DNA of 64,000 nt. Origin: Marisa cornuarietis. Taxonomy: Eukaryota > Mollusca > Gastropoda > Architaenioglossa > Ampullariidae. The number at the start of each line of letters is the position of its first letter. The stretch's first letter is position 1. This document shows positions 11,601 to 26,206 of the stretch, in pieces. The DNA lies in contig SMMW01000555.1 of assembly GCA_004794655.1 (NCBI GenBank), positions 4,497,001-4,561,000 of the forward strand, written 5' to 3'. The notes under the pieces are model-generated. The model was given only the letters and a program-made list of their open reading frames with translations, was not told the origin of the DNA and made no database searches. The position numbers were made by a program, and so were the translations under genes.

Positions 11601-14535
11601 TTTACTGATGGCCTGCATTTACTGTTGCCAGTAGAGCGATGATGCTAGCTGCTGGTTTTAGCCCTACTTCATGGCTGCCTTATTTAATTAAGCATGCACA
11701 TATTGTATTTCGACAGCAGAGCTTTGGATGACCATGAATCAAAATTTACAAGCAGTGTACAATAGGAATAACTTGTTTTCGCTTGTACACAAGGAACTTC
11801 TGAAGTAGCTGTGTATTGTGATTTTAGTGCAAGTTTAGGAAAAGATCACATTTAAAGATAAACTATACAGAATTCTTAGCTGAGTAATCCATATCCCAGC
11901 TAGCACTGTCATGACACCACCATAGATATTTTTTAAAGACTGAGTGGGTCTGTGAGAGGGTATTACTGCTAGTCTCACATGATAGTTGGGTGATTTGGTT
12001 TCCTTATCAACCTATTAAAAGTTCTTAGCAGCATAGTCTAGGTTTCAGTGCATTGGTGTTGGCAGCCAACTTTTTATATGCATTATCTGCCTGGACGTCG
12101 GGCTATGTAGGAACATGTAAGACTGAGATAAAGAATGTTGGATGGGATTCTTCTCTAACTTTTTACTGGAATGGCAACAGGACTGGTTCAGAGCTTTTGT
12201 TTGGCATTTTAGCTGCGTGCCTTGTGTTCTTGCTTGCCTAATGCATCCCCTTCCTTCCTCGCCCAGCATTCTTACCATCTCGGCCTCCCTTCCTTCCTCG
12301 CCCAGCATTCTTACCATCTCGGCCTCCCTTCCTTCCTCGCCCAGCATTCATACCATCTCGCTTTCAGAACTCTTCACTTTTTGCCATTAATGTTCCTTTA
12401 CTTATAAAACATTCATTTATTGCTATACTGAGTTGTCAAATAATGGAACACTCTCAGAATGTGGATGCTGGCAGAAAAGATTGAAGTATGTCTGGACGTT
12501 TTGGAGTGTCTCCTTAAATTATTGAAATTTTTTTAAAGTTAAGAGTGCATAGCATATTTTATTAGAGGGTCATTGCAATTCTTGGTTTAATCTTCAGGTA
12601 ACTTTTGAAATGTATGTCTGTGGTGTTATCTGTTTTAGATGTAAGATGCATGTTGGCATCACTGATTTTGGTGCTTCTACCTTTTGCATGCTTTTGTATT
12701 GATACTTCATCTTTTGTGATAAATCTACATGTTTACAGAAGCACTCATGCATGTATATATAAAAACATAGAAACTTGTGCAGGCACTCACCTATGATCAT
12801 GCTGCTGAAGTAATAGGCTTGACTTCAGCACTTGTTTAGTTTATTCCTTGTTACTCCTCGAGGAGCATAGCGCCACTTCAGCACTTGTACTTGGCCAAAA
12901 GACAGACTGGTGGGCCAGTTTAATATCTTGGTTATGTTTAATCAGGATAAATGTCTGGCCTATTTTATCACCTTAATGTTTGAATCCTTTTAAAATAACT
13001 GCTTTACCAAGTGATTGCTATATCAGCAGTTCATTGTTAAGAGGTGCTGCTTAAGCATTCACAGCTGTGCTTGACAAAGTGATCTATAAAACAGGACCAA
13101 GCACCAGCAAGCTATGGTGGCGAGACTGGTGCTTTTTGCTGAATGACTATTCCATCAGAGTTTCTTTTTGCAGATTACAGCTAGTGATCTCTCCCACTTT
13201 ACATATTTTTAAGGAGATTTATCTGATTGGTGATAACATTCTGTCTTTGTTGGTATCGTGTATGCATGCTTGTGTGTATGGATGATGGTTGAACACACAT
13301 AAATATTCAGGTGTGTGTCTGTGAATGTATATTTGTGTTGTCTCTGCTAATAATAATAAATTTTTTGGGTATATTTCGATCAATTTCCAACGAACTTTTC
13401 AACCCCTGTGAAAATTTGAACTCTAATATTGAATTATTATTTTTTTACAATTTTGAAACAGTTAAAGTATGCGAAAAATCCTGCAGAACTATACACCTGA
13501 CCATATATTATTGATTTCAGTGTGCACAACATCCAATATTAACATCCTCCTATTGGCAACACACATCTTTCACAAAATCCACTTTCTGTTCATGACAGTT
13601 TTGAGTTGACAGTGTAAAGTGTTTTTATAGATGTACATGGATGTGAAAAGGAAATATCATGAAACCACTTTTTCAGTTCAGTCCATTCCTTTCACAAACT
13701 TCTACATGCCAGTGTTTTCTTGTGTATTCTGCTGCCAGGTGCTTTGTACTCTCCAGCTATTGAACACTGGATGGTATACACGTTTTGAACTGTGAACATC
13801 TTTGGTATTATTGCAGCTGAAATTTTAAATCATCAAAGTGGACCACACATTTGTGCATTTAGTTTTTCTTTATGAATTTCATTCATTTTTGGGTGGGAGT
13901 AGCATTTTATTATCTACATGACAAGAAAAGCTGTTGTGTTATTTACCGCACACACTCAAGTCTTTAAATGACATGCTTTGTTGGCTGAATAAAATTTATG
14001 CCTGTGCCAGTGTCAGTGAATGTAATGTACAACACTGCAAATCTTGTACAGATTCGTAAAGATGGTGTGCCCATCAGGTTTGTCTTTTTGTCACTAACAA
14101 TTTAAGCCATTCGTGTAAAGGGCATAGTTGTACAGACAGGAAGAAAACTGCTTTTACAGAAAAGTACAAATTTACATCATTCTAGAAGTAATGGAAGTGA
14201 TGTCTGGATCATAAAGTTTTTCTGTAGAAGTCAATGAGGTTTGATATTTTATGAAGGGATCACAGCCAGTTCACTAACATGTTGAGAATTTACAAGAGAA
14301 GCACAGCCTGTTATTTCGGTGCTGCTTTTAGAGACTTGTTTCCTCTCATTGAACAAATGCCAAAATGTGGGCACACTTCATGCACATTTTTGAAAGAAAT
14401 TTCCTTTGTGTATGCATAAGACTGGTATTTCTTTTCAAAATGCTTTTATTTATTCATTAAAAATAACACTTTCCTGCAAAATTTGTCTTGGCTTCTGCCT
14501 TTCCCTTTGTGTTTGTGCTGACAGACTCAAATAAA
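8651..14535. other. Intergenic or distal 3'UTR sequence, no gene seen
   Basis: About 5.9 kb of AT-rich sequence with no open frame over about 100 codons that looks coding and no recognised transposon. It contains one G-run (8706-8718), a 39-bp tandem repeat (12249-12359) and two further AATAAA hexamers near the right end (13988, 14529). The absence of recognisable mobile elements, against their density further right, would suit a long 3'UTR but does not prove it. Confidence 0.5.
12249..12359. repeat. 39-bp tandem repeat, about 2.9 copies
   Basis: Units start at 12249, 12288 and 12327 and are almost identical, opening CCTTCCTTCCTCGCCCAGCA. The period is a multiple of three, so frames stay open on both strands and give repetitive peptides (for example MLGEEGREAEMVR on minus). 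These are artefacts of the repeat. Confidence 0.92.
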
Positions 14536-15074
14536 ACGTATCAGCAAATGAGGGAAAGCGAGGAGCGTTTGTGGTTCTGGTTCAACCGCACATCACTGTA
14601 CTGTGTGTCTCCCTAACCCTCGAACCGTACGCCCGCAAACTGTCGATGAAAGCCGGAATCCCACTGAACGCTGGTCATCAATCTTTACAGGTCTAGTACG
14701 TTATAGTCTTTAATTATCTAGGGTGTTCTGTCCATGCATGAACGTTAGCTGGTTGTTGTCTAGAGATTGTTCTGTAAATAGTATATGAATGGCGGTTGAA
14801 TCCACAAGAGAAAAAGATGAGGCCAAGGTGAATAAGTGATCATCACAAATCAGAAAATGAGTGTTCGCCAGTGACCCAGTGGATGACGTCTGCTCTGGCC
14901 CTTCGGGTTTGCCTGTCTACAGGACGGACCCGTTTTCTGTAAAACGACCGCACGGTAAAAAGGGTATACTGCAAGATTTCGTCCGTTCTGCAGCTCACAA
15001 CGGACGCCAGATATCATCGGGGCTGTAACCAACTTAAATTATTGACCGGACCTGACGCGAAGTTATCATCCCTC
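14536..15074. other. Unannotated spacer
   Basis: GC content rises relative to the region to the left, but there is no coding frame with splice signals and no repeat I can identify. A minus-strand frame at 14850-15032 has no features. Confidence 0.4.
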
Positions 15075-15079
15075 TTAAA

Positions 15080-15312
15080 TCAAAGGCCGCAGCTAGAGTG
15101 GTGCTTTGACACTCAGTGAGAGGCCCTGAGTTCAGATCTTGTCTCGGGTAACTCTCTGTACGTGACACCTGTTCGACACCCCTTATCGGGATTTTTCCCC
15201 CCGGTACTCCGGCCGGTTTATTGTCCCTTCCTCTCCCCTCATAATGCGAAATCCCCTCTAAGTGGAAGCACTTACACGCCAAAACAACCAACTTATTAGT
15301 ATAATAATAAAC
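15080..15312 (+). mobile_element. tRNA-derived SINE-like element
   Basis: A tRNA-like head carries an A-box-like TAGAGTGGTGC (about 15094) and a B-box-like GAGTTCAGATC (about 15128), about 35 bp apart, within sequence resembling the D-arm to T-arm span of a tRNA. An unrelated C/T-rich body follows, then a short TAATAATAA tail near 15300-15310. This head-body-tail layout is typical of SINEs. No target-site duplication was established and no second copy was found in the window. It is not a functional tRNA, since no acceptor stem closes. Confidence 0.5.
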
Positions 15313-16299
15313 CAACCGTTGTAATGTTGCTTTACACCAGAGATCGTGGAAAAGATCCCCCGAAGTAAATTAATATAAACCAATATTCGTGGCGTTTGTG
15401 CAGTGTGTCGTACCTATGACGACAAGACTTTTTTTTTTTTTGTTGTCCCCATTTTACACACGGGTTGCAATTTACATTTGCTTCACAAATACGACCCCCC
15501 CCCCCCCAAGTTTTATAAAGTAAGTCCTACGTCCAGTGCACGCCTTGGTCCCATTAGAACTGTGGGACTAGAGAGCTCATTGGGTCTATGATAAAGAATT
15601 GAATATGACGGGCGGACAGGTTGTGGACAGAGGTTTATCAGTCTGGCCGACTAACTCTCTCCTGTAGACAAGACTGAGTGATAAGGCAGCAAAAGACGCG
15701 AAGCAGCGGAGTACGAGCACTTCGGGTCACGTAGCGGGTTTATTCCAGGTGACGCGACAGGTGGGGAAGAGCTGCAGAGATTCCAGACTTTCCCTACTAC
15801 CTTCCGATTTATAACGACAAAAGCAAGTACACGTTTATTTTCTTTAGCTTGAAATTGAGAGGCATGAAGCACAATGATATTATAATTAGTCCCACAGTAA
15901 CTGCGATACGATACTTCAGTGTGTGTGTTCGCGCGCACGCGCGTTTAAGTGTGTGTGTGTGTGTGTTTGAGACCGTGTGTATGAACAAGACGGAATAATA
16001 ACAGTAATAAAAAACGTGCGATTTACGTTGCGCGTGATCACGCTCATGAAGGAGCATGCTCTCTTCTGTGCACTTGAGACAAAAACAAGACATGGACTGG
16101 TGGACACCTTACTAAAGAACGGATGGAGGAACAACAGTACTGACAAAACACTAAATGACAAACACACAAGACGCAAAGAGGAATAGGAGAACAAGCAGTG
16201 ACGACTTGGAACGAGTTTCATTCATCTCCAGAAGGAGACAAGCAGGCGGACAAGTCATTAGACATCATAAGCAGCTAGGTCATTAGACATCAAGGACGT
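15313..16299. other. Low-complexity spacer with CA/GT microsatellite
   Basis: No gene is seen. It contains a T-run (15429-15440), a C-run (15496-15507) and an interrupted GT repeat (15919-15967) with a GCGCGC core. The minus-strand open frames across the microsatellite are Thr/His repeats and not coding. Confidence 0.5.
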
Positions 16300-17830
16300 G
16301 GGAGAAAAGGGTTATTAGATTGACTAGCATTATGTGAACTGCTGTTAGCAGTAATGCTCATGGAAGACAGGAGTAATGCTCATGGAAGACAGGAGTAATG
16401 CTCAGGGAAGACAGGAGTTTTGATGCACAGATGGGGAGAGTTCCACTATTTTCCTGCACGGTGGTTAAAAAGCCAGTGACCATATGTTACGGTTTCAGTG
16501 ACGGGGATATTTATCATACGGTCGTCAGTCGAAGATTTGAATTTTAGATGGGAGGCAGGCCTGGAGAGGGGTGGGGGTGGGGGACAGGCGGGTCTGGTGT
16601 ACCCAGACCCGCGGCTGTGAATTTTTTTCCTTCTTTTCCTTACCATTTTCTTTTAAAGAAAGGTTGACGTAACATTCCTTACTCGGGATTTTTTTCTAAG
16701 GAGCTAGGGTACTACAAGTTTGATCCTTTAACGTCAGTTTTCCTCATTTACTAACCACTCACGTGTAAAGAACTTTATGTTCAAGTAGTGATGTAGATCC
16801 TATTGCACTTGCGTGTGCAGTCTATGTTACGTTGCTGAATGAAATGTAGATATTGACAATCGAATTGTAAGCATATTATTATTTACTGGGAAAATAATTT
16901 ACAATCACAAGGGGCCCGGAGAGTCGTCTGCCCCGGGGCCCTTGCTGGCTCTCGGCGGCCCTGATGAGAGGTAGGCGATGATAAAATTTTGGAAACAGGG
17001 CTGGAACCTACAAAGAAGTTGAAGCACAACACAGCTTTTAATGAATACGAACACTCATTGGCAGCCAGTGCAGAAGACGAAAGAGAGGATTGGCATGGTC
17101 CTAGCCTTAAGCATCACGTGCAGTGGAGTTCTGTACTTTCTGGAGTTTATGAATCAGGTATGCAGGGCAGCCTGAGAGCAAAGGGTTACAATAATATTAT
17201 CAAGTCTGGATAGAACAATCGCTCAGACAAGTGTTGGTAGCGCGCGTAGAGAGAGAATCTGACTGATGGTGTTGATCGTTTGTAACTCATAATAGACAGA
17301 CTGACAGACAACTGTAACTAGTTTGTCTGGGGTCGTGTCACCAGGGACAGTGAATCCAAAATTTCTGACCGATGACACATAATGGTGAAGTTGGGTTTTT
17401 TTTCGCACCTTGACGTATTCGGGCAGACTGATGAGCGATGATAAATTTCTTCTTGCCGAACATATTAAGAGGGCTTCCGTTTTATCATCGCTAAGTTTCA
17501 CTTTGTTGTGCATCGTCCAATCATTCACATCACTTATACAGGCTTCTACAGTACTGGTGACAGAGTGAGTGGCAGTCGGCAGAGTGGAGGAGTACAGCTT
17601 TGTCATCAGCTTATCACTGATGATAAACAGCGAGACTGGGAGCATGATTACAGTGGCTTAGTGAACAAAATGAAAAGAATGGGGCCAAGTATTCAGCCTT
17701 GAAGGACCCCGCAAGAAATGGGATGTGATGTTTGACCACCGACAAACACAGTCTGGGTCCTATCAGTCAGACACGAGTTGAACCTTGCTGGTGTCAAGGA
17801 TGCTATCATCCTTGCCCGATTCACTCACGC
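16300..17830 (-). mobile_element. L2/CR1-like non-LTR retrotransposon remnant (copy 1)
   Basis: Read on the minus strand, 17830-17223 encodes parts of a reverse transcriptase: a region matching the GVPQGSILGPILF motif with a stop in it (about 17700-17740), then the SDDKTEALLI and SVRNFGFTV segments and a tract ending RALPTLV. The 3' continuation (about 17220-16985 and 16545-16446) matches the copy at 24318-27165, ending near VTYGHWLFNHRAGK. About 365 bp of unrelated DNA interrupts it between about 16545 and 16985. Multiple stops and frameshifts make it inactive. Confidence 0.75.
16350..16415. repeat. 22-bp tandem triplication inside LINE copy 1
   Basis: Three head-to-tail copies of a 22-bp unit (AGTAATGCTCATGGAAGACA plus GG; the third has one change) start at 16350, 16372 and 16394. 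The other LINE copies have a single equivalent (near 26430 and 30092), so this is a local expansion after insertion. Confidence 0.85.
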
Positions 17831-18760
17831 GTTCATCCAGATATTTGAGCGCTCTTTTGTTAAAAACACAAGGACAAATCACACCTACCTACTTTAATTA
17901 TATTTTTATAATCATATATCCTTAAAAAAGGCACGCTTGATTCACAACCAAAAGAAAAAAAAACACTCTTGCACGCACAACCAAATATCGGTGACAACAC
18001 CCCCACGCCGTTAATTTAGAAATTATAAAATAAAACTCAACATGCTCGCTTAGCACAATTACACAAGTACAATCACAGCGATATAAATAAGAGTATTTTT
18101 TTTGGATAGCCAGCCCGAGCTGGAGGACAGAAATTTGTTTGGTGAAAACGTACTCACGGTGTGTCGCAGCCGTCGAATGTCCATGCAGGAGGCTTTACTG
18201 TTTGGACGACAGTTGGAGCCAACACAGGACACTGTGATGTCGTCTCTGTAGACTCGACGCCCTGACACAAGTCTCTACGACGTCCATCGAATTATCACAC
18301 TCTTCTCCCCTACTGTCCCCACACACACCACAGAAAACGCCACCTCTCTAGGTTGACGTAGATGAACGCTGAATAGCACGAAGTGCGTGGTCCCAGTTGC
18401 GGATGGGTGACCTGGGCACGTTTCATAGCGCCAGCTCTCTAGACAGTGGTCCCTCGATGCAGCCGACGAAGTTTGAACCTCTATATTAGCTCTAGTCTCT
18501 AGCTACTCACATCAACAGCTGCACATATTTAATTTAAAAGTTATAATTCTGGCTCCTCAGACATCAGACATTTTTATTCATTCACCCCCAAAGAGGTATG
18601 GAGAAATTGAATTACACACAATTAGCAGCTCACCCATACAATTTCCTCATATAACGCTTGAATAAAAGTTATTATTTCGGCTGCTGCCCTGACTCCATGG
18701 GAGGTGATGAGCTTGCCTGCGTCGAGTATTTAAACAACCCCACTACTTCTTCTAGAACCA
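17831..18760. other. Spacer upstream of the LRR gene
   Basis: Nothing recognisable: AT-rich sequence with short open frames only. It separates the LINE remnant from the proposed LRR promoter. Confidence 0.4.
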
Positions 18761-18762
18761 TC

Positions 18763-18770
18763 TATATAAT
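18763..18770 (+). promoter_or_regulatory. Candidate TATA box of the LRR gene
   Basis: TATATAAT lies about 180 bp upstream of a strong donor (TATAG|GTAAGC at 18949/18950) that would end a 5' non-coding exon of the LRR gene. It is a consensus match only. Confidence 0.25.
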
Positions 18771-18799
18771 TTTTTTAAAGCCTAAAGACCCAAGTCTTC

Positions 18800-18949
18800 C
18801 ACAGTCGCTCGTTTAGCACGTGCGGCTCGATGTGTCCGAAACGTGCTGACGCAGTCACACAGCTTTCGCCCACAGGCCACAGTGAGCACGCTTTGTCACT
18901 CGTCCGTGACAGCTAGTGCAAGCATCGGGATTCTCACCTGCCACTATAG
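18800..18949 (+). other. Likely 5' non-coding exon of the LRR gene
   Basis: The donor TATAG|GTAAGC at 18949/18950 pairs with the acceptor TCTCCCAGCAG ending at 19518, immediately before the ATG at 19519. A start codon placed directly at a good acceptor implies an upstream untranslated exon, and this donor is the best candidate. The 5' limit is arbitrary. Confidence 0.4.
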
Positions 18950-19518
18950 GTAAGCAGAAGAAAATTACTCTCCTTCCTTGGAGAGCTCCGTTGCGTGCAA
19001 ACAGTATTTGTAACAGTGTGGCTATGCACGTCTTCGAGTCACATGAAGAAACATCGCTCAGGTTCTTGTGTTCACAAAGCGATGTTTTGCCCAGAAAATG
19101 AAAGGCTGATTTTAGAATACAGCCCTACAGATTTGAACTTTATTTAGAAGCTTGGACTGAAGTTAACAAAAAAGGTTCAAACCTAATTCCCTGGACAGAC
19201 TAGTAAATAAATCTTCTCCGGATAAAAATTTAATGGGCAACAATCACGGCCACAGTCTACGTTGTATTATTATTGATTCTCTGTTACAAAGTGGGCGCAT
19301 ACGAGTTAATTTTTCCGCATGTATTATTGATAATAAAAATATTTATGCTCTATTTCCAGCGATTTTCGATGAGCGCTCGTGTTTACCTTTAAGGTTCGCA
19401 CCTAATTATTATGTAGATCCGTAAACAACATAGTCAAGTTGAAATCAAGAGATGACAAGCGACGTAGTCTAGACAGGAGTGTGTTGGTGTTGACAGCTGA
19501 CTTCTTGTCTCCCAGCAG

Positions 19519-21341
19519 ATGACAAGCCTGACAGCAATCAGCACACTACTGGGGCTTCTGGCCTGGCTGGGATCACAGGATCAGGCTGCGGCCTTGCTGG
19601 TCGACGACTGCCCGACGGATGCCTGCATCTGCCAAAGCCACTCTGTGCACTGCAGCAAGCAAAACCTAACGGCAGTGCCTGGCTTCCGGCAAACCGGGAC
19701 AAGGTTCTATTCCCTGGAGCTCGCGGACAACGCCATCACCTACGTCGGAGCATCCGCATTTGCCAGCGTCAGTGCCACTATTCTCGATCTCAGCAACAAC
19801 CCCATCGGGACTTTCCACGATGATGCCTTCCTGGGTCTGGAGGACATTCTGGAGGACCTGGAACTTAACAACTGCACCTTAGTGTCTCTCCCGGCCTCTA
19901 TCGGAAACCTGCGGAGACTCAAGACATTGAACATCCGCCATAATCCTGCTCTGACTGCTCTTTCCAGCTCTGTCATGACTAGCGTTGGCATTTCCTTAGA
20001 AAACATCGACTTCAGCAACACTGGCATTTCAACCTGGCCGGCTGCTCTGTCTTCCAGCATCAGACTGAAGAACCTCCGGGCATCCGGAAATAAAATAGCT
20101 CATATTCCTAATGATGCTTTCCTAACGTTTGCAGGCTCTCTGCAAACTCTAGATATCTCCTATAACCAACTGACTGGATTCCCAGATGCTATCGATGAGC
20201 TAAGGTCGGTCAAAACCATCGACCTTTCCTTTAACAACCTAGTCACCATCCCTCCGGGGAAGTTCACCAACTGCAGGTACACTCTCTCAACTCTGTACCT
20301 CGTTCACGTGTTTTTTCGGGAAATCCCGCATGGCTTCCAGGACCTGGCGGCGATCAAGAATCTTTACCTCTCATATAATCCCATCAACACAGCTCAAGAT
20401 GATGTATTCCATGGATTAATTTCAAATTCTTTACAGGTAAGCCAGTTGTCAATGTTGGGTAATAAGTTGTCCTTCTAGAGGATTTTACACTGCAGAAAAA
20501 AACATTTAGAAAATACATGTCCCTTTAATTAAGATGTAGTTTTGCCTCTCTGCGCATGTGTGAATCTGGTGTGCCCACGTGGATGAACTATACTTCATTC
20601 ATCCAAAGCCTACTGTGTACATGAACAGCAAATTTAGGGTTAATTTTTCAGGTACTGCACCTAGACCACACTCTACTGGCGACTGTGCCAAAGGCCTTGA
20701 ACAGCTTGACAGCGTTACAAGAACTGAATGTCACCAACAACCGTCTGAGCACAGTGGACAACTTTGCTTTTAGCAGTCTGCACAATCTGGAAGTTCTCTA
20801 CCTGGATAACAACCCAATCTCCAGCGTCAAGACTGCAGGCTTTAGTGGACTGAGCAAGCTAAAAAAACTTTACATCCGCAACACTCCTCTCTCTTATGTC
20901 CCCAACTCGGCCTTCTCCTACACTCCTGACTCCACCCCGTCTGTGGCTTCTGTCCTGCAGGTGCTGGACTTGTCCAACAATAAAATCACCCAGCTCTTTG
21001 AGTATGGTTTTCCTGGCATGACAAGCCTTCAAGAAGTAACTTTGTCTGGGAACCCACTGTCCAATGTGTCTACGAATGCCTTTGAGGATCTGACCAACGT
21101 GCAGATGCTGAATTTTGAGAGATGTCACCTCACAAGTATCCCCCAGGCTGTGCGTGTCATGCCACGACTGCGCAGAATCCGCCTGGAAGGCAACAACATT
21201 GAGTGCTCATGCCAAAACCTGGCTTGGGTTGAGAAATGGAGGGAAACTTCTGGGCTCATTGCTCAAATTGATGGGCATTGTGCCAGCTCCACCCGCTTCA
21301 TTCAAGATTTTGTGGACACTGATGCCCGCTTATGCCCATGA
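19519..21341 (+). CDS. Secreted leucine-rich-repeat protein
   Basis: Two exons, 19519-20436 and 20652-21341, join in phase 0 (TTACAG|GTAAGC and TTTTTCAG|GTACTG) to encode 535 residues. A hydrophobic N-terminus (LLGLLAWLG) is a likely signal peptide cleaved near residue 24. It is followed by a Cys cap CPTDACICQSHSVHC, then about 15 LRRs with the LxxLxLxxNxL pattern (for example LQTLDISYNQLTGFP and LEVLYLDNNPISSV), and a C-terminal Cys cap with CSCQNLAWVEKW and a final LCP. There is no transmembrane helix or GPI-type tail, so the product is probably extracellular and binds protein or glycan ligands. It resembles mollusc and arthropod LRR proteins often named after the non-catalytic subunit of Oplophorus luciferin 2-monooxygenase; that name implies no luciferase function here. 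The ATG is the first in frame after the acceptor. Confidence 0.9.
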
Positions 21342-21446
21342 AGACGCCTGGTCATATTCATTCCCAGTGTTCCATAGACTGATCTTGGCAGTGTCTTTCA
21401 AGTGTCCTTCAGCCATTCCTTATTATGCTAAACAGGAAGTCTAAAC

Positions 21447-21452
21447 AATAAA
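21447..21452 (+). terminator. Poly(A) signal of the LRR gene
   Basis: AATAAA lies 106 bp after the stop codon, in the right orientation and followed by a GT/T-rich stretch. It implies a short 3'UTR. Confidence 0.65.
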
Positions 21453-24317
21453 GTCTATTCTTACCTTTCACATGCCAAGAAATACGAATCTCTGGCAAGC
21501 TGCCTGATTAGTTTTAGAGAAATGCTGTGCATTCTTTTAACTGGAGTTCTTCTCTTCAAGACTGAGAATGTAAATGATAAAAGCACATTTCAACACTCTT
21601 CTCCACGCTGTTAATCAAATTAGATATACATTAACAAATCCTATGGTTTCAATTACGTCAGTAAGCATAGCTCAAAGTTGTTACTGATTCTTCCAATAAT
21701 GGGTATGATTTTGTGATTTTAAAAATATAATGATTTTTTTTTAAATGTTGAATTCTGGGCAATGAAGAAATGTAGGTACAATGTGGAATAGGTGTATTTT
21801 ATCAAATGCAGCACACTTGCAATATAACTGCATTCAGCAATGACACACACGTGCACACACACACAATAGAAAATTGAAAAGGCTGACTAAGCACACTACC
21901 ATTGTCAGGAAAACCAATAATATTAATTTTTTTTATTACATAAAATATATTGCACTGTAAAAACAAAAGTATAATCTTCCTATAATTATTTCTTCTTTAT
22001 CAATCATGAATTAAAAAAATGTTTACTTACGGGATAAACATTCTTCCAGTAAAAGACTATCATGTTGCACAGCTCAACTATATTTATTCCTAGTCCTTTG
22101 CTATCAGAAAGCAATTTTGACAGAGATTAACTTAAAGGGAATGGTAAGGCAACTAGTAGGTTGGGCTTAAATGATACCAAAGTGTTCAATTTTTTACTGT
22201 TCAAAGTATTGGGTCTCAAAGCGCTGTTGACTTAAAATCGCATCTAAAACCAGCTCTGGGCTGGTTTAATCTAGCCACCATGTTTTGTTGTCAAGTAATT
22301 TCATCAACACCCTTCTGATGCAGATGTTCATTTTTAGTTTCTTAAGCGCAGCCACATCTTGGATTTAGAGACAGTGCCACAAATTTCTGAATCTGAGCAT
22401 TGTAGTGAAAAAAAAGGAGCAAACTGGAGAATACAGAGGACAGGATTACAAATAGTAACATGGCAAGCACTGATGAAGAACTTGCTGGGCCAATGATCTC
22501 TGCATTTTAAACATAGAAGAATATCATTTCTGTAACACTAAACTGAATTTTACAAACCCTAAGACACATTTGATGCCAGTATCCTGCAAGCCACCATGTC
22601 TTTTCAAAGGTAAGTGATAAACAAGTCTGTTTACTTCCTATAAACTAGACATTTTCACAAATTACAAGACATAAAAAACTGATTCCAACAGCAAGTTGCC
22701 CAAATTGCTAACAGTTCCCCAGCATTGATCAACACTTTTCTTGTCAAATGGGTTCTAAATCACTAACGAGGTTTTCCTTTGTAAAAAAAAAAGTATGCAA
22801 AAATGACAGTCTTCATGAACCACTCCTAAGCCGAAGTTTTAGAAATTATTGTAAGTAAACGATTTTTTTGCAGCCCAAAATTGAAAGCTGAAATATTTCA
22901 GAAAGCAGAACTTAGTTTGCTTGCATTTTCTTTTAGGTCTTAACTTTTTAAAACTTGTCTAATGATGTATCAAAGTTTAAGCAATTAAAAATATGGTCTT
23001 TTACAAAGATGGTGAAGATTAATATCAGTCTAATGATTAAAAGTATAAGTTTTCTAAAGTTTTTGGACTCATACCAATTTGACCCACTAGAGCAAATGAT
23101 ACTAAAATGCCAAAGCACCACATAACTATACGAGGTGTAAACCTTTCAAATGAACCAGCCAATGTGCAAGAGCAAGGATATATAATTCTTGTTGGATGAG
23201 AAAGGATTATCTTTCTGGATGCCTCAGAGACTCTTTCAAATCCAAATTCCAGGGAACTGTACAGCTGTGATAACAATGTGATGTCAAAATAAGAAGCCAA
23301 GACTAGTTTCATTTGAAATATAGAATTCAACAATATGGGCCTAGGTCTGTGAAATGCAAATGAAATAGGTCAATATCAATTCCAGGAAACAAAACTGTGA
23401 ACAGAACAAGAGTATACCACTTTTTAAAATCAACTGTTAATGTCACAGAAGTGGTCTGCTCTGCACTAATATACCTGAGCAGGGGAAATCCAGTTTTTAG
23501 CATTTCAAATGAAGCAGACTAGTATACAACTGTACATAGAATGAAACAGACACAAGCAAGTGATCTTGCAATAAGCAGACCAACACTTTTCCAATGCCTT
23601 TTCATAACTGTTAGTCATTTAAGTTCCCAGTCTTAGTAACGCGAAGAAAAGCCCAACGGCAAAATTCAATGACACATAGCTTTTCATGAAAATTTCAGTT
23701 ACCTTACCTACCACATCTCACAGCAAACTGACAGTATTGGGAAGTAAAATGCTTATTCCACCTACATATCTTTTACATCTTGATTATTGCTGTTCATGAG
23801 CAAAGTTACACAGTAATCTGCTTCACTTTCACAAAAGATATATATACATACATACATACATATAAAGCAGCAGAATTAGCTAAAATAAATACATTAAAAA
23901 AATTACAACATTTCTCTTCTACAAAAGCCTCAGGTAGTGAGGGAGTGCACTGAATGACATAAGATGTAACAGTCAGAGTATTATGGGAGATCTGTCTGCT
24001 TGTCTATAATCTAAGGTATGAAAAGGTAATGAACACAATCCACTCAGGTAAACACATAACAAATGGCTGCTTATGGCCACAATGGGCAGCAAGCTGGTAT
24101 CATGTCCCAGTAGACATTGGGATGAATGTGCCACAATCTTCTTCTTTTCATCCCTTAAATCACTGGGGAGACACAATGGGATGCAGCACTGGTGAATGCC
24201 CACAAGGTCCCCCAGTGGACAGCCAGTCCACTCATCATCCTTTTATTTGCCACAGCATCAATTACCTTTAATGTACCCTTGAAGGACCATCTTTGACAAG
24301 GTGTCATGTTGGACGAC
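21453..24317. other. AT-rich intergenic sequence, no gene seen
   Basis: About 2.9 kb with many stops in all frames. It contains a short CA repeat near 21843-21864 and a TACA repeat near 23841-23862. No transposon or RNA gene is recognised. Confidence 0.5.
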
Positions 24318-24385
24318 ATAATAAATAATAATAAATGAAGATTTTTATAGCCCATATTCACACCCACAGAGAGCATGCTCTTAGC

Positions 24386-26206
<1,821 letters not shown>

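Noticed and set aside
12045..12347. 100-codon minus-strand frame with MLGEEGREAEMVR repeats
   Set aside because: It is a translation of a 39-bp tandem repeat, whose length keeps every frame open.
15080..15150. Possible functional tRNA gene
   Set aside because: The A- and B-box-like sequences are present, but the acceptor and anticodon stems do not pair, so a SINE head fits better.
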